A stretch of DNA of 64,000 nt from Siphonodentalium dalli. Its lineage: Eukaryota; Mollusca; Scaphopoda; Gadilida; Siphonodentaliidae. The DNA lies in NCBI GenBank assembly GCA_032622095.1, contig CP136065.1, forward strand, positions 247,257,474-247,321,473, written 5' to 3'. Below are positions 1-14,300 of this stretch, in pieces (the first letter of the stretch is position 1; each line of letters begins with the position of its first letter). Both the position numbers and the translations under genes were made by a program. Under the pieces are notes generated by a model. That model was not told the DNA's origin. It saw nothing but the letters and a program-made list of their open reading frames with translations, and ran no database searches.

Positions 1-1092
1 GTTTCAGCAAATGGCTTCAGCATTGCTGATTGCCGTAGCAAATTATGAGGGTTAATTTTACTTGGAACTTTTATTGATTGTTAAGATATGAAATGAAAAT
101 AGATGTTTTGTTATAAATTCTTTCATCCAGAGAAGAGATACATGTAAGTAATAAGTCTGTAAGATTCAGACCATTAGTTTATATCTGTGCTGTTCTAACT
201 TGAATCAAATGATCCGATTGTTTTCTATTGCTCTGCTGGAGTAACAAAGTAATGCACAATATTCACCTCCAGTTCAACACAAGCTGGTTTATTTTGGCTA
301 ATTTATGTATTAAACTTCATCAATTTCGGATATTAATTCTAAAATCTGTGAAATATAACTGAAAATAGCGTTGATCTGATGGTGAATGTAAGAAATAAAG
401 AGAGACCAACAAACTGATTTCAGCACTTTTTAACCCTCCTATTCTTTAATGGATTCCCCCATTCAGTTCTAAACAAATACATAAGAAAGCTCCATTTTTC
501 ATTTATAGGGATGTCCAGAAAGTAACCAGATAGCAGACAGAGAAACATTCTCAAAATTGTATTTGTTCAATTAACAGCCTTATAAGCTGAACATTTATAC
601 AAATGAATCAAAATTTAAATCAAGAAACTATTTATCATTGAGTGTTCAGTAATCACACTCTTGAGGATTAAACCAGTGGAAGTGATTTGAAGGAAATTGA
701 TGATAACCAGTCACAAATATGAATAACAGTATTTTCCCAGGTAAATTTGGAAAGGGAAGGATATTGGAAGAACCTTCTGAATTCAAATTGCTATTGATTC
801 AGCTTTTTGAAATTGGGGAAAGAACTGTGAGATCACTTTCAGATGTATTTATGAAGCACTTTGTGCAAGTAAACATCCATTCTTCCTTCAAATAATTCAT
901 CACAAAATAATGGTATGAAATGCTGTAATCAGAGTGTGGCATAACAAGAGTGACTGTTTCTGAGTAAATGTTAGCTGGCACGAGCCTGTCTTGCAAATAA
1001 TCTCTATGTTGGGTAGTTTGGCCATACATGTCAATTTCGTGGTATGGGAATCTTGATATCACCTAATCAGGTATAAATATGTAAAATTATCC

Positions 1093-1320
1093 TTAACCCT
1101 TTGATTGCCAGGTCCGATTTTTGTATCAACCCATATACCCTGTGCCAATGCATTCTCTTATATATGCGAGTCGACCATAGGTCGCCTCGCATATATAAGA
1201 GAATGCATTTTTTTTTTTTACAATTTTTTACAATTTTAATATATTTTATTATATTCTTTAACAGACTTATTGTGTAGGTTTAGGGCCGATAATATCGGCC
1301 CTTGGCACTCAAAGGGTTAA
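1093..1320. mobile_element. TTAA-flanked palindromic element, terminal type C
   Basis: Starts TTAACCCTTTGATTGCCAGG and ends CTTGGCACTCAAAGGGTTAA, so the tips are inverted repeats around TTAA duplications. The interior has one palindrome (1146-1208, GCATTCTCTTATATATGCGAG and its complement) and an AT-rich stretch. TTAA target choice is typical of piggyBac-like transposons; the superfamily is inferred. A second type C copy is at 50871-51112. Confidence 0.75.
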
Positions 1321-1616
1321 ATGACCATTTAATTGTGGGTAAAACGTAGCTTAGGGTCAGCCTACCAGAAATTTGCTAATTCTTTTATCACCGATATTAA
1401 AAGAATTATGGTTCAGGTTACAAGTCCAAAAAATGAGGATAGGTTGTTGCAGAAACTTAATATTTTATTGTTTTGATTTATGTTTTTTTATTTTTGACAT
1501 ATTCTTATGGCTTTCATGTCATTTGCAAGATTGAGATGAGATTAATTTTGATTATCTTTGTATAAACTATAATAAACACAATGCTTCAACAAAAAACAAG
1601 CCCGAGTTTAGTGTGT

Positions 1617-1947
1617 CTGTCATTTGCAGAATGAGGTCCTCAAAGGGTGAATTTAGTGATGCTTTCCCGCATAGCGGGCTAGAATCACCAAATTCACCCT
1701 CTTGAGACCTCATTCTGCTTAGGCCTCATCTTCTGGGAAGTATCTGTTGTCTCAAATTAACATTGTTTTTAGTTACTTTTTCCCTTCTGGAAAGTTTCTA
1801 CATCCCCTAATTTGCAGAAGATAAATTGCATAATCGAGGTGCCCAATGGGTGAACATCACAAACTTCAACTGAGGCCATGCAGAATGAGGTCCCAAGAGG
1901 GTGAATTTGGTGATGCTTGCCCAGAGAACTCATTCTGCAAATGACAG
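1617..1947. mobile_element. Double-hairpin foldback element (CTGTCATTTGCAG family), full copy
   Basis: Begins CTGTCATTTGCAGAATGAGG and ends CTCATTCTGCAAATGACAG. A hairpin with GGTGAATTT/AAATTCACC arms occupies 1626-1718, a middle section mentions TTGTTTTTAGTTACTTTTTC, and a second shorter hairpin closes it. The same family is at 20700-20935, 26795-27255, 30050-30185, 40083-40480, 51545-51655 and 56394-56495. Confidence 0.7.
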
Positions 1948-2202
1948 AAAACAACCCATTCTGAGACCTTTAGGAAGTGTTTATTTTATTTTAAAAAAAA
2001 TTTAGAAAAATTTCTTGACATAAACCACCTAAAAAAAAATAATTCAAAGTAGGGGGTGCAAAATAGAGTTGGTAGGGAAACCCGAACCCCAAGTATTGTT
2101 TTTCTTTGGTGAGGAGAGCCAGTCTAACATTTGTTCACTCAAAAACAGTCTCTCCATGACAATAACGAACTAAGTAAAATTAAAATAATAAGAGTACAAC
2201 AC

Positions 2203-2379
2203 CTGTTCAAGGTTAATAGCGGTGGCACCGAGAGAGTCCCGCGAGAATGGATTTTCACCCATACTACTACTCGGTGTCGACAACGAGCTAAGATTATCTA
2301 CCCTTTCTACGTAATCAAACTGCGATGGCTGCTGTGACTCTTGGTGTGGTGCCTCTGATTTGTGTACCCAGGCCCGTTT
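2203..2379 (-). CDS. PCM1: PCM1 coding exon 27 (residues 1498-1556), last exon in the window
   Basis: Acceptor GCATTTGTTGCAG ends at 2380; donor GTGTTG at 2197-2202; 59 codons, phase 0. Polar, then NPFSRDSLGATAINLEQ, matching the vertebrate FATDDLGNTVIHLDQ. The next PCM1 block (ALARMREYERMK-like) was not found in 1-2202, so the following exon lies outside. Confidence 0.92.
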
Positions 2380-5300
2380 CTGCAACAAATGCAAAAGTTA
2401 GAACACACAGGATAATGTATTGAGTGGATTCCGAAAATTACATCATGAGTGCAGCCCTCATAATTGGCTACGGCAAACAGCAATACCGAAGCCATTTGCT
2501 GAAGCAAACTGGGCCAAGACAAAGGGTTGCCGTAGCAAATTGCCGGAGCCAAACAATGTGAATTAAGATGGCTGTGAGTGACAGAGACCAATGTTTATTA
2601 AACTTTAAATAAATATTTGTCTCGGTCAGGAATGAGATAATTTTCTGGATCCACTCAAAAGCACATTTTTTCTTTCTATTTTATTACACGCTTGTTCCTA
2701 GAAGTACAGTGCTATTGCTGTTCCATATTTACAAATCCATATGGAATGTCTGTATGAAATGTATGTTCTATTTGGAACCTCCATATGGAATGTATGTTCC
2801 ATAACATATGTTCCATACACATCCCGTTGACATCAGACAAAACAAACACTGTATGCGCCTAAATAAATCTTGTAAGTCTGTATTATTAATGCATGAATTC
2901 TAGGATGGTTGACGTGTAATAAACAAAGAACGACACATGTTAATGGGTTTGTTGTTGTGTTATTGCGGAAGGATAGAACTCCCTCTTGTTCTATCCTTCC
3001 GCGCTAACACTTGTGTCGTATCAACAAACCCATTAACACACTTAATTCATTCAGTGTATATATGCGTAACCAAATAAATTCACCACTTACAAAGATTAAT
3101 TTTCATATGATCACCTCAATGGATGCCATACAATCTCTGTCCACTTATGCTGTCTTACTTCACTGTTGGCCACAGACATATTGTGACATTTGATATAGAT
3201 GTAAAGTTAGAACACGATCTATCAAAAGCATACTAATTAAAAACTGAGTTTCCATTGTTTCTTGCAGTCAGTGATATTTGATATCAGAGAAAATTAAATT
3301 CTACAGTAAATTTAAGTGAAAATATTATCATTCAGTTCTCTCCTTTCTGGAGTGAAAAAAAAAATACCTGTTTATTTAAATTGATGATTTTTAGACACTC
3401 AGGGATTATAGCATAAATTTGGGTAAAAAATTATCGTATTATATTTAATACAACAAAATATGTTGTTGTTGTAATTTAAAATGAAATTTATGTCATAACA
3501 GCAGATGAACAGTTATTAATAGACAAAAATTAAAGAGAAATTGATCAAATGACTATCACCAAACTATGAGGCAAGCTTCCTTGTACCAAGCTGAGCTATT
3601 ATGGAAATGAACTCCAGTAAATAAATCCTACCTTTATAGTTTCATCATCTGTCGTCAACAAACTTTCACTGGGAGTGAGTTCTGATGCTGCATATGTATT
3701 GGTGGCTTGTGTGGTCTGCCAAGCCTGACGCTCCTGTAACGATGAGCCGAGAATCTTAAATGGACATGGCTCATTCGAACTCCAAAGTTATGTATACATA
3801 ATTTGGTAAGAGGTATCTCAAAAAATACATATGAAGAAGATTTCTGAACAAATTCGTCGATATAGGGCTGAAAATAAGTGTTTTTTTCTTATATGTTTTC
3901 GATAAATTTGAGATTGTTTCGTTTATGTCGATTCGACTTTTTAATAAATCTGAACAAATTCGTCGATATAGGGCTGAAAATAAGTGTTTTTTTCTTATAT
4001 TTTTTATTAAACTTGCACATCTAGACCATGGGATCAATTTGGATCTTCCTGAAATTTTATGAAAACCCTGTGCCAATGCTTTCTCTTATATGTGCGAGTC
4101 TCCCATAGAAAGCCTCGCATATATAAGAGAACACATTGGCCTAACAATATTTACCTTGACCTTGTAAGCCAGTGCATTCTCTTATATATGCAAGGCTCCC
4201 GAGGGAGGCTTGCATATATAAGAGAATGCACTGGCACAGGATCTTTAATGCTGCACCAGCGCAACTCCGGTCATGAATGGGTTAAATGATCTGAAGGACA
4301 ACCGAATGGACGTGTGGACATTGTATGTAACTCACCATTCAGCACATGAGTGGAAACAACCAATAATACTCACATAAACATTGGTTGGCATGTCTGGAGC
4401 AGAAGATATGTAATCAGAGACGATTTGTCGGATTGCCGAAAGACATCGTGTTCGGAGATAGTCTGTCGATATCAGTTGTAGCTCTTTGAACACTTGAATC
4501 AGAAAATGTGGGCGGTTCTCATTCTGTGAGATGAATGCTGCGACTTCCGAGTATATTGTCTGGCGGAGAGCTTCAAATAAACTTAAATCGTTCTGTGACT
4601 CAGAATCCCTGTAAATGAAATTAAACTGTAATGATAAAATCGTGGAACAGTGTACTTCAAAGTAGACTAAAATCGTCCCATGACTAGAATCCAGTCAATC
4701 AAAACTAGAGGTGGGCTGTCCCAATGGGACTAAGGATACCCCTCGTGGCAGTCGAGAAAAACTGCAAACAAAATTGCCCAATCAGCCTATGTGCCAAGTT
4801 TTTAAAAGATTGACCGGAAAATGTAGGAATTCAAGCTCGGACAAAGTTCTGCATGTTGCGAAATTGTTTTAAGTCGAAAGAGGGGGATAACTCAAAAAAG
4901 TCAGACAGACCTCATAATCGCAGGAACTAAATATCTGTGCCAAATTAAAAAAAAAAATTGACAGAAAAATGTAGGAATAAAAGCTCGGACAAAATTGTGA
5001 CCAAGGACGGACGCCCCGAAGGACAGACAGACAAGCTGATTCCAGTGTACCCCCCTCCCCACATCTCGTTGTGGGGGTATAACAATCAGGCACTTCTACA
5101 AAGTGAATTAATTGATTTGTCTTCAAGATGTGCAGATGTCATTGAACAAGGTTTGTAGAAGTGTTAGGTTTACAAATAATGTTTTCATTATGCTCTCAAA
5201 GCATGTCAGTACAAAAAAAAAAAAAATTGGGATAGTTTTAAATATTTAGGCTTTTCAAAACTTGAGATAATTAAGAGGTTTAGGTATTATAAAATTTACC

Positions 5301-8300
5301 TATCATCAACATTCTCTGGACCGGGTTCACTCGATGCGACACTTGACACGCTGGCCTGATCCCATGATGCGGTCGCACCCATGGCTCCGGTTTGTGATGC
5401 TAGGTTGCGGAATCTCCCATACTCTACAAGACAAAGCAGCAAATTAACCCCTGATGATTAAATATTAGCTGGTTAGAAGTTAATTTAGAAATTTTTAGAT
5501 AAAAAGTTATTATGGAACATTTCCGCCAAATGACAGAATAGAGACATTATAACCTCGGAAAGGATGGCTGAAATATGAAACTGGAATCAATGCAAATGAT
5601 CAAGACAACCGAATACACATTTCAAATCTGACTAAACATTTTAAGTTTCATTTTCACAATCTGCAAACAAGGTTAACTAAATACAATGCTATTACAATGT
5701 TAATCAAGTACAATGCCAGAATAACATTTAATCAAACAATATGTGAGGAACAAAGATAACAAGAGAACCACTTGGGCTTGGCTAAATACAAAAGTTTGTT
5801 TGCCCATTACGACTCACATAAGCCCATACGCTTGATATTGAACCTGGTCCATAATGTATATACTATATTGATGTAATATCTATTGTAAGACTCTTGAGAT
5901 GTGGCCCTGTGCACTCAGGATCACCTCAGCACAGGACACATCGTTGATGATTCATCTGGCAATCAATAAACGCCAAATGTTGGGATCGGACAATGGAAAT
6001 CATATGAGAACCATCTGGAGGGAAGTTTGCGATAATATATCTTGGAGAGAAGTCGTGACGCTTTCCCGCTCCCGATCAGCTATACCAACATGCTGGTGGG
6101 AATGCGATGATTGTATGACTTAACCCTTTACCCAACAGAAGGGCCCTGTGCCAATGCATTCTCTTATATATGCGAGTCGACCATAGGTCGCCTCGCATAT
6201 ATAAGAGAATGCATTGGCTTAATACATTAAAAATTATAAAATTGTTAAAGAATGTAAGAAAAAATGGTAAATAGTGTTAAAAAAAGATTTTTTTTAGGCC
6301 AATGCATTCTCTTATATATGCGAGGCGACCTATGGTCGACTCGCATATATAAGAGAATGCATTGGCACAGGGCATAACTGTAACTATCACAATGTGGTCA
6401 ATGAGCCGGTTCCAATGATATCAATATTTGTATGGTTTTATTGAGACAGACCCAAGATAATTTAGGCTGTTGCAGCTTTATTTGGCCGGTTTTGGCCGGT
6501 TTGTTGGGTAAAGGGTTAAATATGAAGAGTTATAAATGTCGTAGTATGTCAGTAAATAAAAATCCTTATCATCCTAAATCAAAGGAGCCTGATTTTCCCT
6601 CCCATATGTTCGTTCGTGGCCAGAGTGGTACACTATTGTTGTATTATTCATGGAATAAATACTGATTAAACAAGGCGATGCAAAGTCAATTTCTGTTTCT
6701 CAGGCCAAACAATTCTGCACTGGCACAGGATCTTTAATGCTGCACCAGTGCAGCTCCCGTCATGAAAGGGTTATCAAATCAGGTAAATTCTATGTTGATA
6801 AAGGGCCGTAACTAATGAAAAAAAATCATTGGATCAAATCTATATATATTCAAACTTATTACCTGTATTTTTGTCTGAGGAACACACATACCAATATTTG
6901 TTCTGATCAAGTATAAATCCAAACTGAAGTTATCAGTCGGCAACCAAAATATTAACGATCCGTAGTCCGACTGATTACACAATACAACCGTTTTTTCAAG
7001 TGGCATATAAAACTGACCTTGTTGTTCTTCATAGGTTGTTGATGTTGATTTATTCACCTTTCTTGCTCTGTTTTGTCTGAAGAAATTAAATCTAAATTAA
7101 GGGGGCCAGGTTTATGAATATAAAATTTGTCAAAATTATTATTAAACATCTTCGGAAAGCTTAACTAAAATAAATTCCAAGGTATGTCCAGATAATAGGT
7201 TAGATTAGGTTCAAACTGCTAAGAAATGTATATATATATATCGGTATCGGAAATCAGGCCGATTGTGTCTCTAAATAATTTGTAATCAGGTTGTTTCGTA
7301 ATTGGCTCATCTCCATATAATAAGCCTTTCTATACTGAATGGATTCTCCCATTCAGTTATAAAAGTCTAAATTGGGAGATACGGCGCTGTGGTTGTTGGG
7401 GGCACATTTAGTAAGAACAGCATCACGGTTCACAACCACAATACCGTATCCCACAATAACACACACACACTACAATCATTTACCATTTCTGTTTTTGAGT
7501 CAATCTGTTATCCTGAAGATTTTTGTTACCTTTTGAATTGTGCTTTGAGTCGATATATTATATAGAAAATTTCTGTTACCTTTTCTGCCTTTGAGTTCGC
7601 TCACTGAGCCTGAGAGGAGGAACAGGTCTGTTTCCGGCGGACTCCGGTCGTCTGTTAGCTGCATTATATAATGCTGGGTTTGGAACATTCTCTCTCACTT
7701 GACGATATGCATCAGCAGCTGAATTTACTGGTAATGACGTAATAATATTACTCCGATCGTTCTGACTCTGGGCTGCAGTTCGATTACCCATAACTCCTTG
7801 CTCTCTGCCTTCCTGGGTATTCCGACCAGGAAACGGCGGAACTGTGGGTCGTAATGCGAAATCACTTCTCTGGACATTAGGACTAATAGTAGGAGCTGCT
7901 GTATTTGGAGCTCCATCGTACGTCGTATTCCGAACTGGGAATAGCGGAACTTTGGGTCTAAGAGTGAAATCGTTTCGTTGAACATTTGGTACATTTGGAC
8001 TGATGGTTTGTGCGTTAGCCGACGTTGTCCCATCGTAAGGTGTAGACATTACTGGAAACGTAGCATTATTGAGTTGGGCTGGCATTCCTGTGTCGCTATG
8101 GTGATAAGTGAGATTTTGGTTGTCGAAGAGATTGAAGAGTTGGTTGATTTGATGTTGAATACTTGTGATCTGAGACTGCTGCACGGACAGCTGTGGGTGA
8201 CAGTTATTCATGAGAAGCATCTGTTGCTGCATCATGTCAGGCATCGTGTTACTCCGGCACGTCATACTCGGACTCATGGACACTCCTGTAATATCAATAA

Positions 8301-11300
8301 GAAAATAATAATGAGACAAAATAAGACCAAATAAAATATATTATTTCAGTCCATATGTATTGAGTATTAATAGTAACATACATGAACTCTTAACATATCT
8401 CTGTGATTGATAGATTGACTATCATATATATACATTGTGACATAGAACATTAAGTAGATGACTACATGGAAGAAAATGATTAGCTGATCATCATAGTCTG
8501 GTGTACTAATTGGAACTCCAGAACAATTGAAAGGTACTTCATGTCATGTGATTTTATTTGTGTGGGGTATTGAAAGGTACTTGTACTTCGTGTCATGTGA
8601 TTTTGTTTGTGTGGGGTATCCCATGGGTGAACTTATGGAAGGGAATAATTATTGTGAGGATAATTCTAACCTGATCTATTGACAAGGTTTTGACTATATT
8701 TCTAACCTGAGGTTTTGACATGGTTTTGACTATAATTCTAACCTGAGATATTGACGTGATTTTGTATAATTCTAACCAGATGTATTGCTGTGGTTTTGAC
8801 TATAATTCTAACCTGAGGTATTGACGTGGTTTTGACTATAATTCTAACCCGAGGTATTGCTGTGGTTTTGACTATAATTCTAACCTGAGGTATTGACGTG
8901 GTTTTGACTATAATTCTAACCCGATGTATTGACATGGTTTTGTATAAATCTAACCTGATGTACTGACGTGGTTATATATAATTCTAACCTGATGTATTGA
9001 TGTGGTTTTGGAAATATTCCTGGATGACCTTTTGCTCATTAAGTATCTTTTCACACATGGCTGCTGTACTCTGTAGCTGTCTCTTCATCGACTCAGACTT
9101 GGAAACCTGGGTGGAAGTTTCACTCTGTTCGTTATCTCGTACTATCTGCTCCGCTGATCTATAGTTCTACAATGGAATGATTTACTCATAAGTTAGGCCT
9201 CAGTGAGTGGTCCCTGATCAATTTAATGGCACTATTAACCAAAATATTATATGATGATTTAGTTTCTCTGTTATGAAAAGTTCAATATGGAGCCATTTAA
9301 TTGATTATAATTTTGTATCTGAATTTGGACATAATTATATGCGCTGAATTGATATTCTTTAAACAGCACTGTATAGTTACATAATATACTACGAACTAAG
9401 CTCCTGCAAATATTTCATTTCCAATTTAACTAAATAGACACCAATATTTGCAAATCGAATTGAATATCGATTCAAACATGTATCGAAGATTGAACAAGGC
9501 AAGAAAGTCCATAACTAAGGGTAATTTTCATTCATGAAAGTTTGTCTTTGTTGCACAGATAACAGTGCAAAATAAGCGCATGACTCCATCGGAAACAGTG
9601 ACCTTGATAAATATATAACCTCGTTGAAAATGATTTGTTGTTGCTACTGGCAGGGTGGTTCAATATAAGCTTTCGGATATATATTTTGTACACACTAATT
9701 GTGCCGGCATGTAGTAATATAGGTGTGTTAAATAACTTATTATATGTCACTGTACTCCAAACAACTTTATTTTTAGATCAACTAGTTTGCAAATTAAGTA
9801 ATGCCGTTTTATGTGGTTTATTGAGCAAATATATGTTGTTTGCGCAACACACTAACTTCCTAATCAGACATTATTAATCAGTGTTAGATTCAACCATGAG
9901 TGGAGCACATGGTTGTGAGATGATCCTTGCCCGTCTGTATAAATTGTTCATTATTCCAGTTTATTGAAACCTAATGTAGATCATCGTCAGGTTGGCGCCT
10001 GAAAGTGTTCCGACTCCTACTTTTCATGGAACCTGCGATAGGTTTCCATCTACATGGGTAAAATTAATGCGGGATAGTAATGGAGATAGTAATGCTGATG
10101 GGGTCATTGTCACAAGGCTCCGGTCACATTCGTAGCCAGCTTTTTAAATCGATCACAAATGTAGCCAGCTTTTCTACGGCGATCACATTTGTAGCCAGCT
10201 TTTCATATTCATGCGAACCTCAATGAACAAGATTAGGTTAGTCTCATTTTTCTGAGTTGATGAATGAAATACAACATAAATTTTAATTTGATATTAGTTC
10301 ATCTAATAACCTGAGGTTTCCGATCCATGTCGTTAGATGCTCGAATTATATTCCAATATAAGTTGATAAACGAAGTCAGTTTTGGAGCATGACGTCGCAT
10401 TTTAGTCACGAACGCGATGACGTCATATTTCGCGCCATATAAAGCATGGAATTAGAAAAGCTGGCTACGAATGTGATCGCCGGCGAAAAGCTGGCTACAT
10501 TTGTGATCGATTTAAAAAGCTGGCTACGAATGTGACCGAAGCCTTGTGACAATGACCCCATCGGTGTTAGTAATACAATAAAACATATTTTACATTTGTC
10601 ATATTCAAAGTTTTCAAACTAAAATTTTAGAACCAAATTCGAATTGAATATTGGGACCTTAATTGAATAACGAATCAAACAATTAAATATTTGCAGGACC
10701 CTACGGTGAACATTTATCAACCACTAGAACATGTAATAAATGTTTTTTTTAAACAAACCTCTTGTTTCCTTCTGTTATTTTTCTTTCCTTTTGGTTTCGC
10801 GCCAGCATAGTTTCCATCATTCTGGACATTTATTTGTTTTGGGTTTGCTGAAATAATATGTAATTTATCATTAAACTATCGAATGAACACTGATTCTCTG
10901 ACAGTACTCTCATCTAATTTAATCTGCTGCATTCAATTGAAAACAAATGTTTGCCATCACAATTTTAGGAGTGCAACAGGTCTTCAAGTCCATATTTTAT
11001 ATCAATGTGCACATAATTAAACAATCTTTCCATTCATCCAAAATATGTAGGGCTGCAATGAGACCTCGTTTAAAAATGACCATCATCTCGGTTCTAGCAT
11101 TAAAGCAATACATTACTTCAATACGGATGCAATGTTCCTCAACATAGTGGAAATAACTGTCAGCTTAACATCACATGGTGGAGGTGACCATTATCGAAAC
11201 GGAACTATGCCTCAGGTTCCACCAGCGATAAGTTGGGACCCCTTTGTGTTGGCCTGACATCCCTGTTTTGACTGAAGACATGCCTGTCGACCGGTGTGAC

Positions 11301-14300
11301 GACCAGATAAATTGTCATATAAAAAGGCGATTTTATCTGTCTTGTTGCTTATAAAATTATTTAATTAATAAATTGGCCACGCAAACGTTCCTTGCATTAA
11401 AATTTATTTTTGAGAACAAACGTCCTCATTAGTAGAGTCCTCGTTTAGTCAGTCAAGTCACTTATCTCTACATATTGGGTGCTAAAAATTTCTTGGAAAA
11501 GCGACCCAATGCTTGAATCTATTTGGCAATTCTGGAGGCTACGAATTCGTAAATAAGTCAACTGAATATAAATCAATTAAACAGTGATTTATTTATAACA
11601 TCATTTTGAATGGAAAACTACACCACGTCCGACAGACACTAGGAGTGGGAAAATAAAACAAAATTATTCAGATGTGAATGTAAATGAAACAAAATTAAAA
11701 GATATACTGCAATATATAGACTAAAGTAATTCAGAGTTGATACACTTTTTCGGCGCAGTGATGGGAAATTTCAACGCGGTCCTCATCCATTCACAATGTG
11801 GTCACTATGCACCCTCAAAATGTTGTAAACAAAACAGCTGCATTACGTTGACGTTACAACCACATGGCTGATGCCCGCGTTAAAAGGGACACTTATTTTG
11901 AGAATATGTGTATACTATGCTTTTGAATGTACTATCACCAGTAAAGACATTGCACAGATGCTACGGTTTCTGATTACACTATCAACAAGCACTCTACACA
12001 TACAGTAATGCTCTAAGTAATCAACCCCTTAACCACAGAAGAATTATGGGTAACTTTTCAGGATTTAGTCGGAAATATGGCTTGTTGCCATTCATCGGAA
12101 AGCTCTCCCCGAGAGCTTTCCGATGAATGGTAACAAGCCATATTTCCGACTAAATCCTGAAAAGTTACCCATAATTCTGCTGTGGTAAGGTGTCGATTAA
12201 TTAGGGCATTACACATACTTTGGTTTCGGAGTGAGCGTGGGAAGCTCTGGTTCTGGTTCCTCTTGCTGAGCAGTGATGTTTGCCTTGAACATCTCGCTCG
12301 CTCATGTCGCGCGTTGTCTTCTAAGCTGTAATTATTCCTCTGACGTGAACTCGCTTCCTCCTCTTCTTCTACTTGAACAATACCATCGCTAGGGAAACCT
12401 GTCAAAATATAATAACATCGTTAGGGAAACCAATCATAGGTAACAATTGAAAGAAAATCCGGAGTTTGCTGGGTGCCTCTTGAATTTGGGAAAATCAGAT
12501 TCAGATCAATATATAACTAGTATTTTCAGTTTTATTTCAATATGCCCGGTTTCAGTGATAAACAAATCACCAGACTTTAACCTTTCCATGACTTTAGCTT
12601 CCTGAAATTTTGCGAAACCCCTGTGACAATGCATTCTCTTATATTTGCGAGTCTCCCATGGGGAGCCTCGCATATAATTCAGAGAATACATTGGCTTAAC
12701 AATAGTTACCTTCATCTTGTAAGTCAGTACATTCTCTTATATATATGAGGCTCCCTATGGGAGACTCGCATATATAAGAGAATGTACTGGCACAGGGTCT
12801 TTAATGCTGCACCAGGGCAGCTCCCATCATGAAAGATTGAAGATTGGATATTCATAGCGAAGGCCAAACAAAATTAATGTTCTGTTTCTCGGACATTGAC
12901 CACCAAAGAAATATGGCCTGTGGGAGGTACGCCCAGTGTCGCGATACGATACGTATCGCGATATGCGGGTCGCGATACAATACTTATCTAGATACGATAC
13001 CCCAGTATTTCTGGATGCATATGAAATTCATGAATTGGTTGAAAAAAAACATATATTCAATCATAGTCATTATTTAATAGTTCATTAATTTGATTAATCT
13101 GTCAATACCAGCTACTTCAGTTCATTGGAATGTTTTATTTAAGGCCAAGGTCGTAAGGGATTACACGAGTTTCAAGTACAAAAACATACCACGTTTGTTG
13201 TTTAATTCATTTAAATACAGTCCAGGGGGAGTAATCCAAAAATACCACGTCAGAAGTTCGGAACGGTGTCTGTATTGACGCGGTTTACTACAAGTCTTGC
13301 GATGAGACAGGTTTATGTCAATTGGGTATCGGTGACTGTTAACGGGAATGATTTATTTCTCTAATATGCAGTTCAAGTCCGATGAACGACAAATGATTAG
13401 CACGACGTACATTTTGAGCCTTTTGGCGATATCATTTCTATGAACGAACTCTTCTGTGTGCCAACGGTGACAATGGTATATCAATATTTACACAAAAACA
13501 ACAACGCCCATGCGCATGACCGACGAACAGGTGGCTGACCTATTTAATCGGAGCTTTGAAGTAGAACGACTTGATCATGCTTCTTTGCGTGCCGTTGTAT
13601 TTAATTCTTATTCTCCGGCGTGAATATAGCAATTTTAAAGAACGAATAATGGATAATAGATAAACAAAATTGTGTAACGCGATGCGCGATTTTTTGGCTT
13701 TGGAACCGGTGCGTGTATCGTAGAACTCTGATTCGCGATACACCGGAGATATCTCGCACCCCACTGCTTTTTATGGCCAACCAAAAACAAAATTTATTAA
13801 TCATCCTGCCGATCAGCTTCAGAACACACATGCACAATCTTTGTCCATTTAAACTTGTAATAGATATTTCCCTTTGTTATTTCTGATAATATTTAAGTTT
13901 TCTTTTTGGTTTGTTTAAACTGTATGTATTTGGCTTATACAACAGATTGTTATATTAAAATTGCAATCACTTAACCCTTTTCTGACGGGAGCTGTACTGG
14001 TGCAGCATTAAATACCCTGTCCCAGTGCATTCTCTTATTTATTTGAGTCTCCCATAGGGAGCCTTGCATTTATACAAGAGAATGCACTGGCTTACAAGGT
14101 CAAGGTAAATATTGTTAGACCAATGCATTCTCTTATATATGCAAGGCTCACTGTGGGAGACTCGCATATACAAGAGTATGCATTGGCACAGGGTTTTCGC
14201 AAAATTTCAGGAAGCTCCAGACATGAAAGGGTTAATCATGAAAAGTCATTTTTCAGAAAATCTGTTTTTTGTTGATAATTTGGGAATAAACATATGAAAA

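Larger units (their letters stand above)
1..2202. other. PCM1 intron (left end of window), repeat-rich
   Basis: No PCM1 exon or other gene is visible. It holds a fragment of the tacggcaa/gccgaagc repeat at 1-55, a TTAA element at 1093-1320, a double-hairpin element at 1617-1947 and, at 2047-2118, a short repeat with GGTAGGGAAACCCGA that recurs at 52957-53025. Nothing recognisable was seen at 60-1090. Confidence 0.6.

Noticed and set aside
799-1062. A possible downstream PCM1 exon in the left intron
   Set aside because: The peptide shows no similarity to the PCM1 C-terminal domain and the flanks lack a suitable acceptor in phase.
7052-7076. A shorter exon 23 ending at the GTGAAT donor
   Set aside because: It would leave phase 0, while exon 24 with acceptor TTGTAG needs phase 1; only the GTCAGT donor joins without a frameshift.
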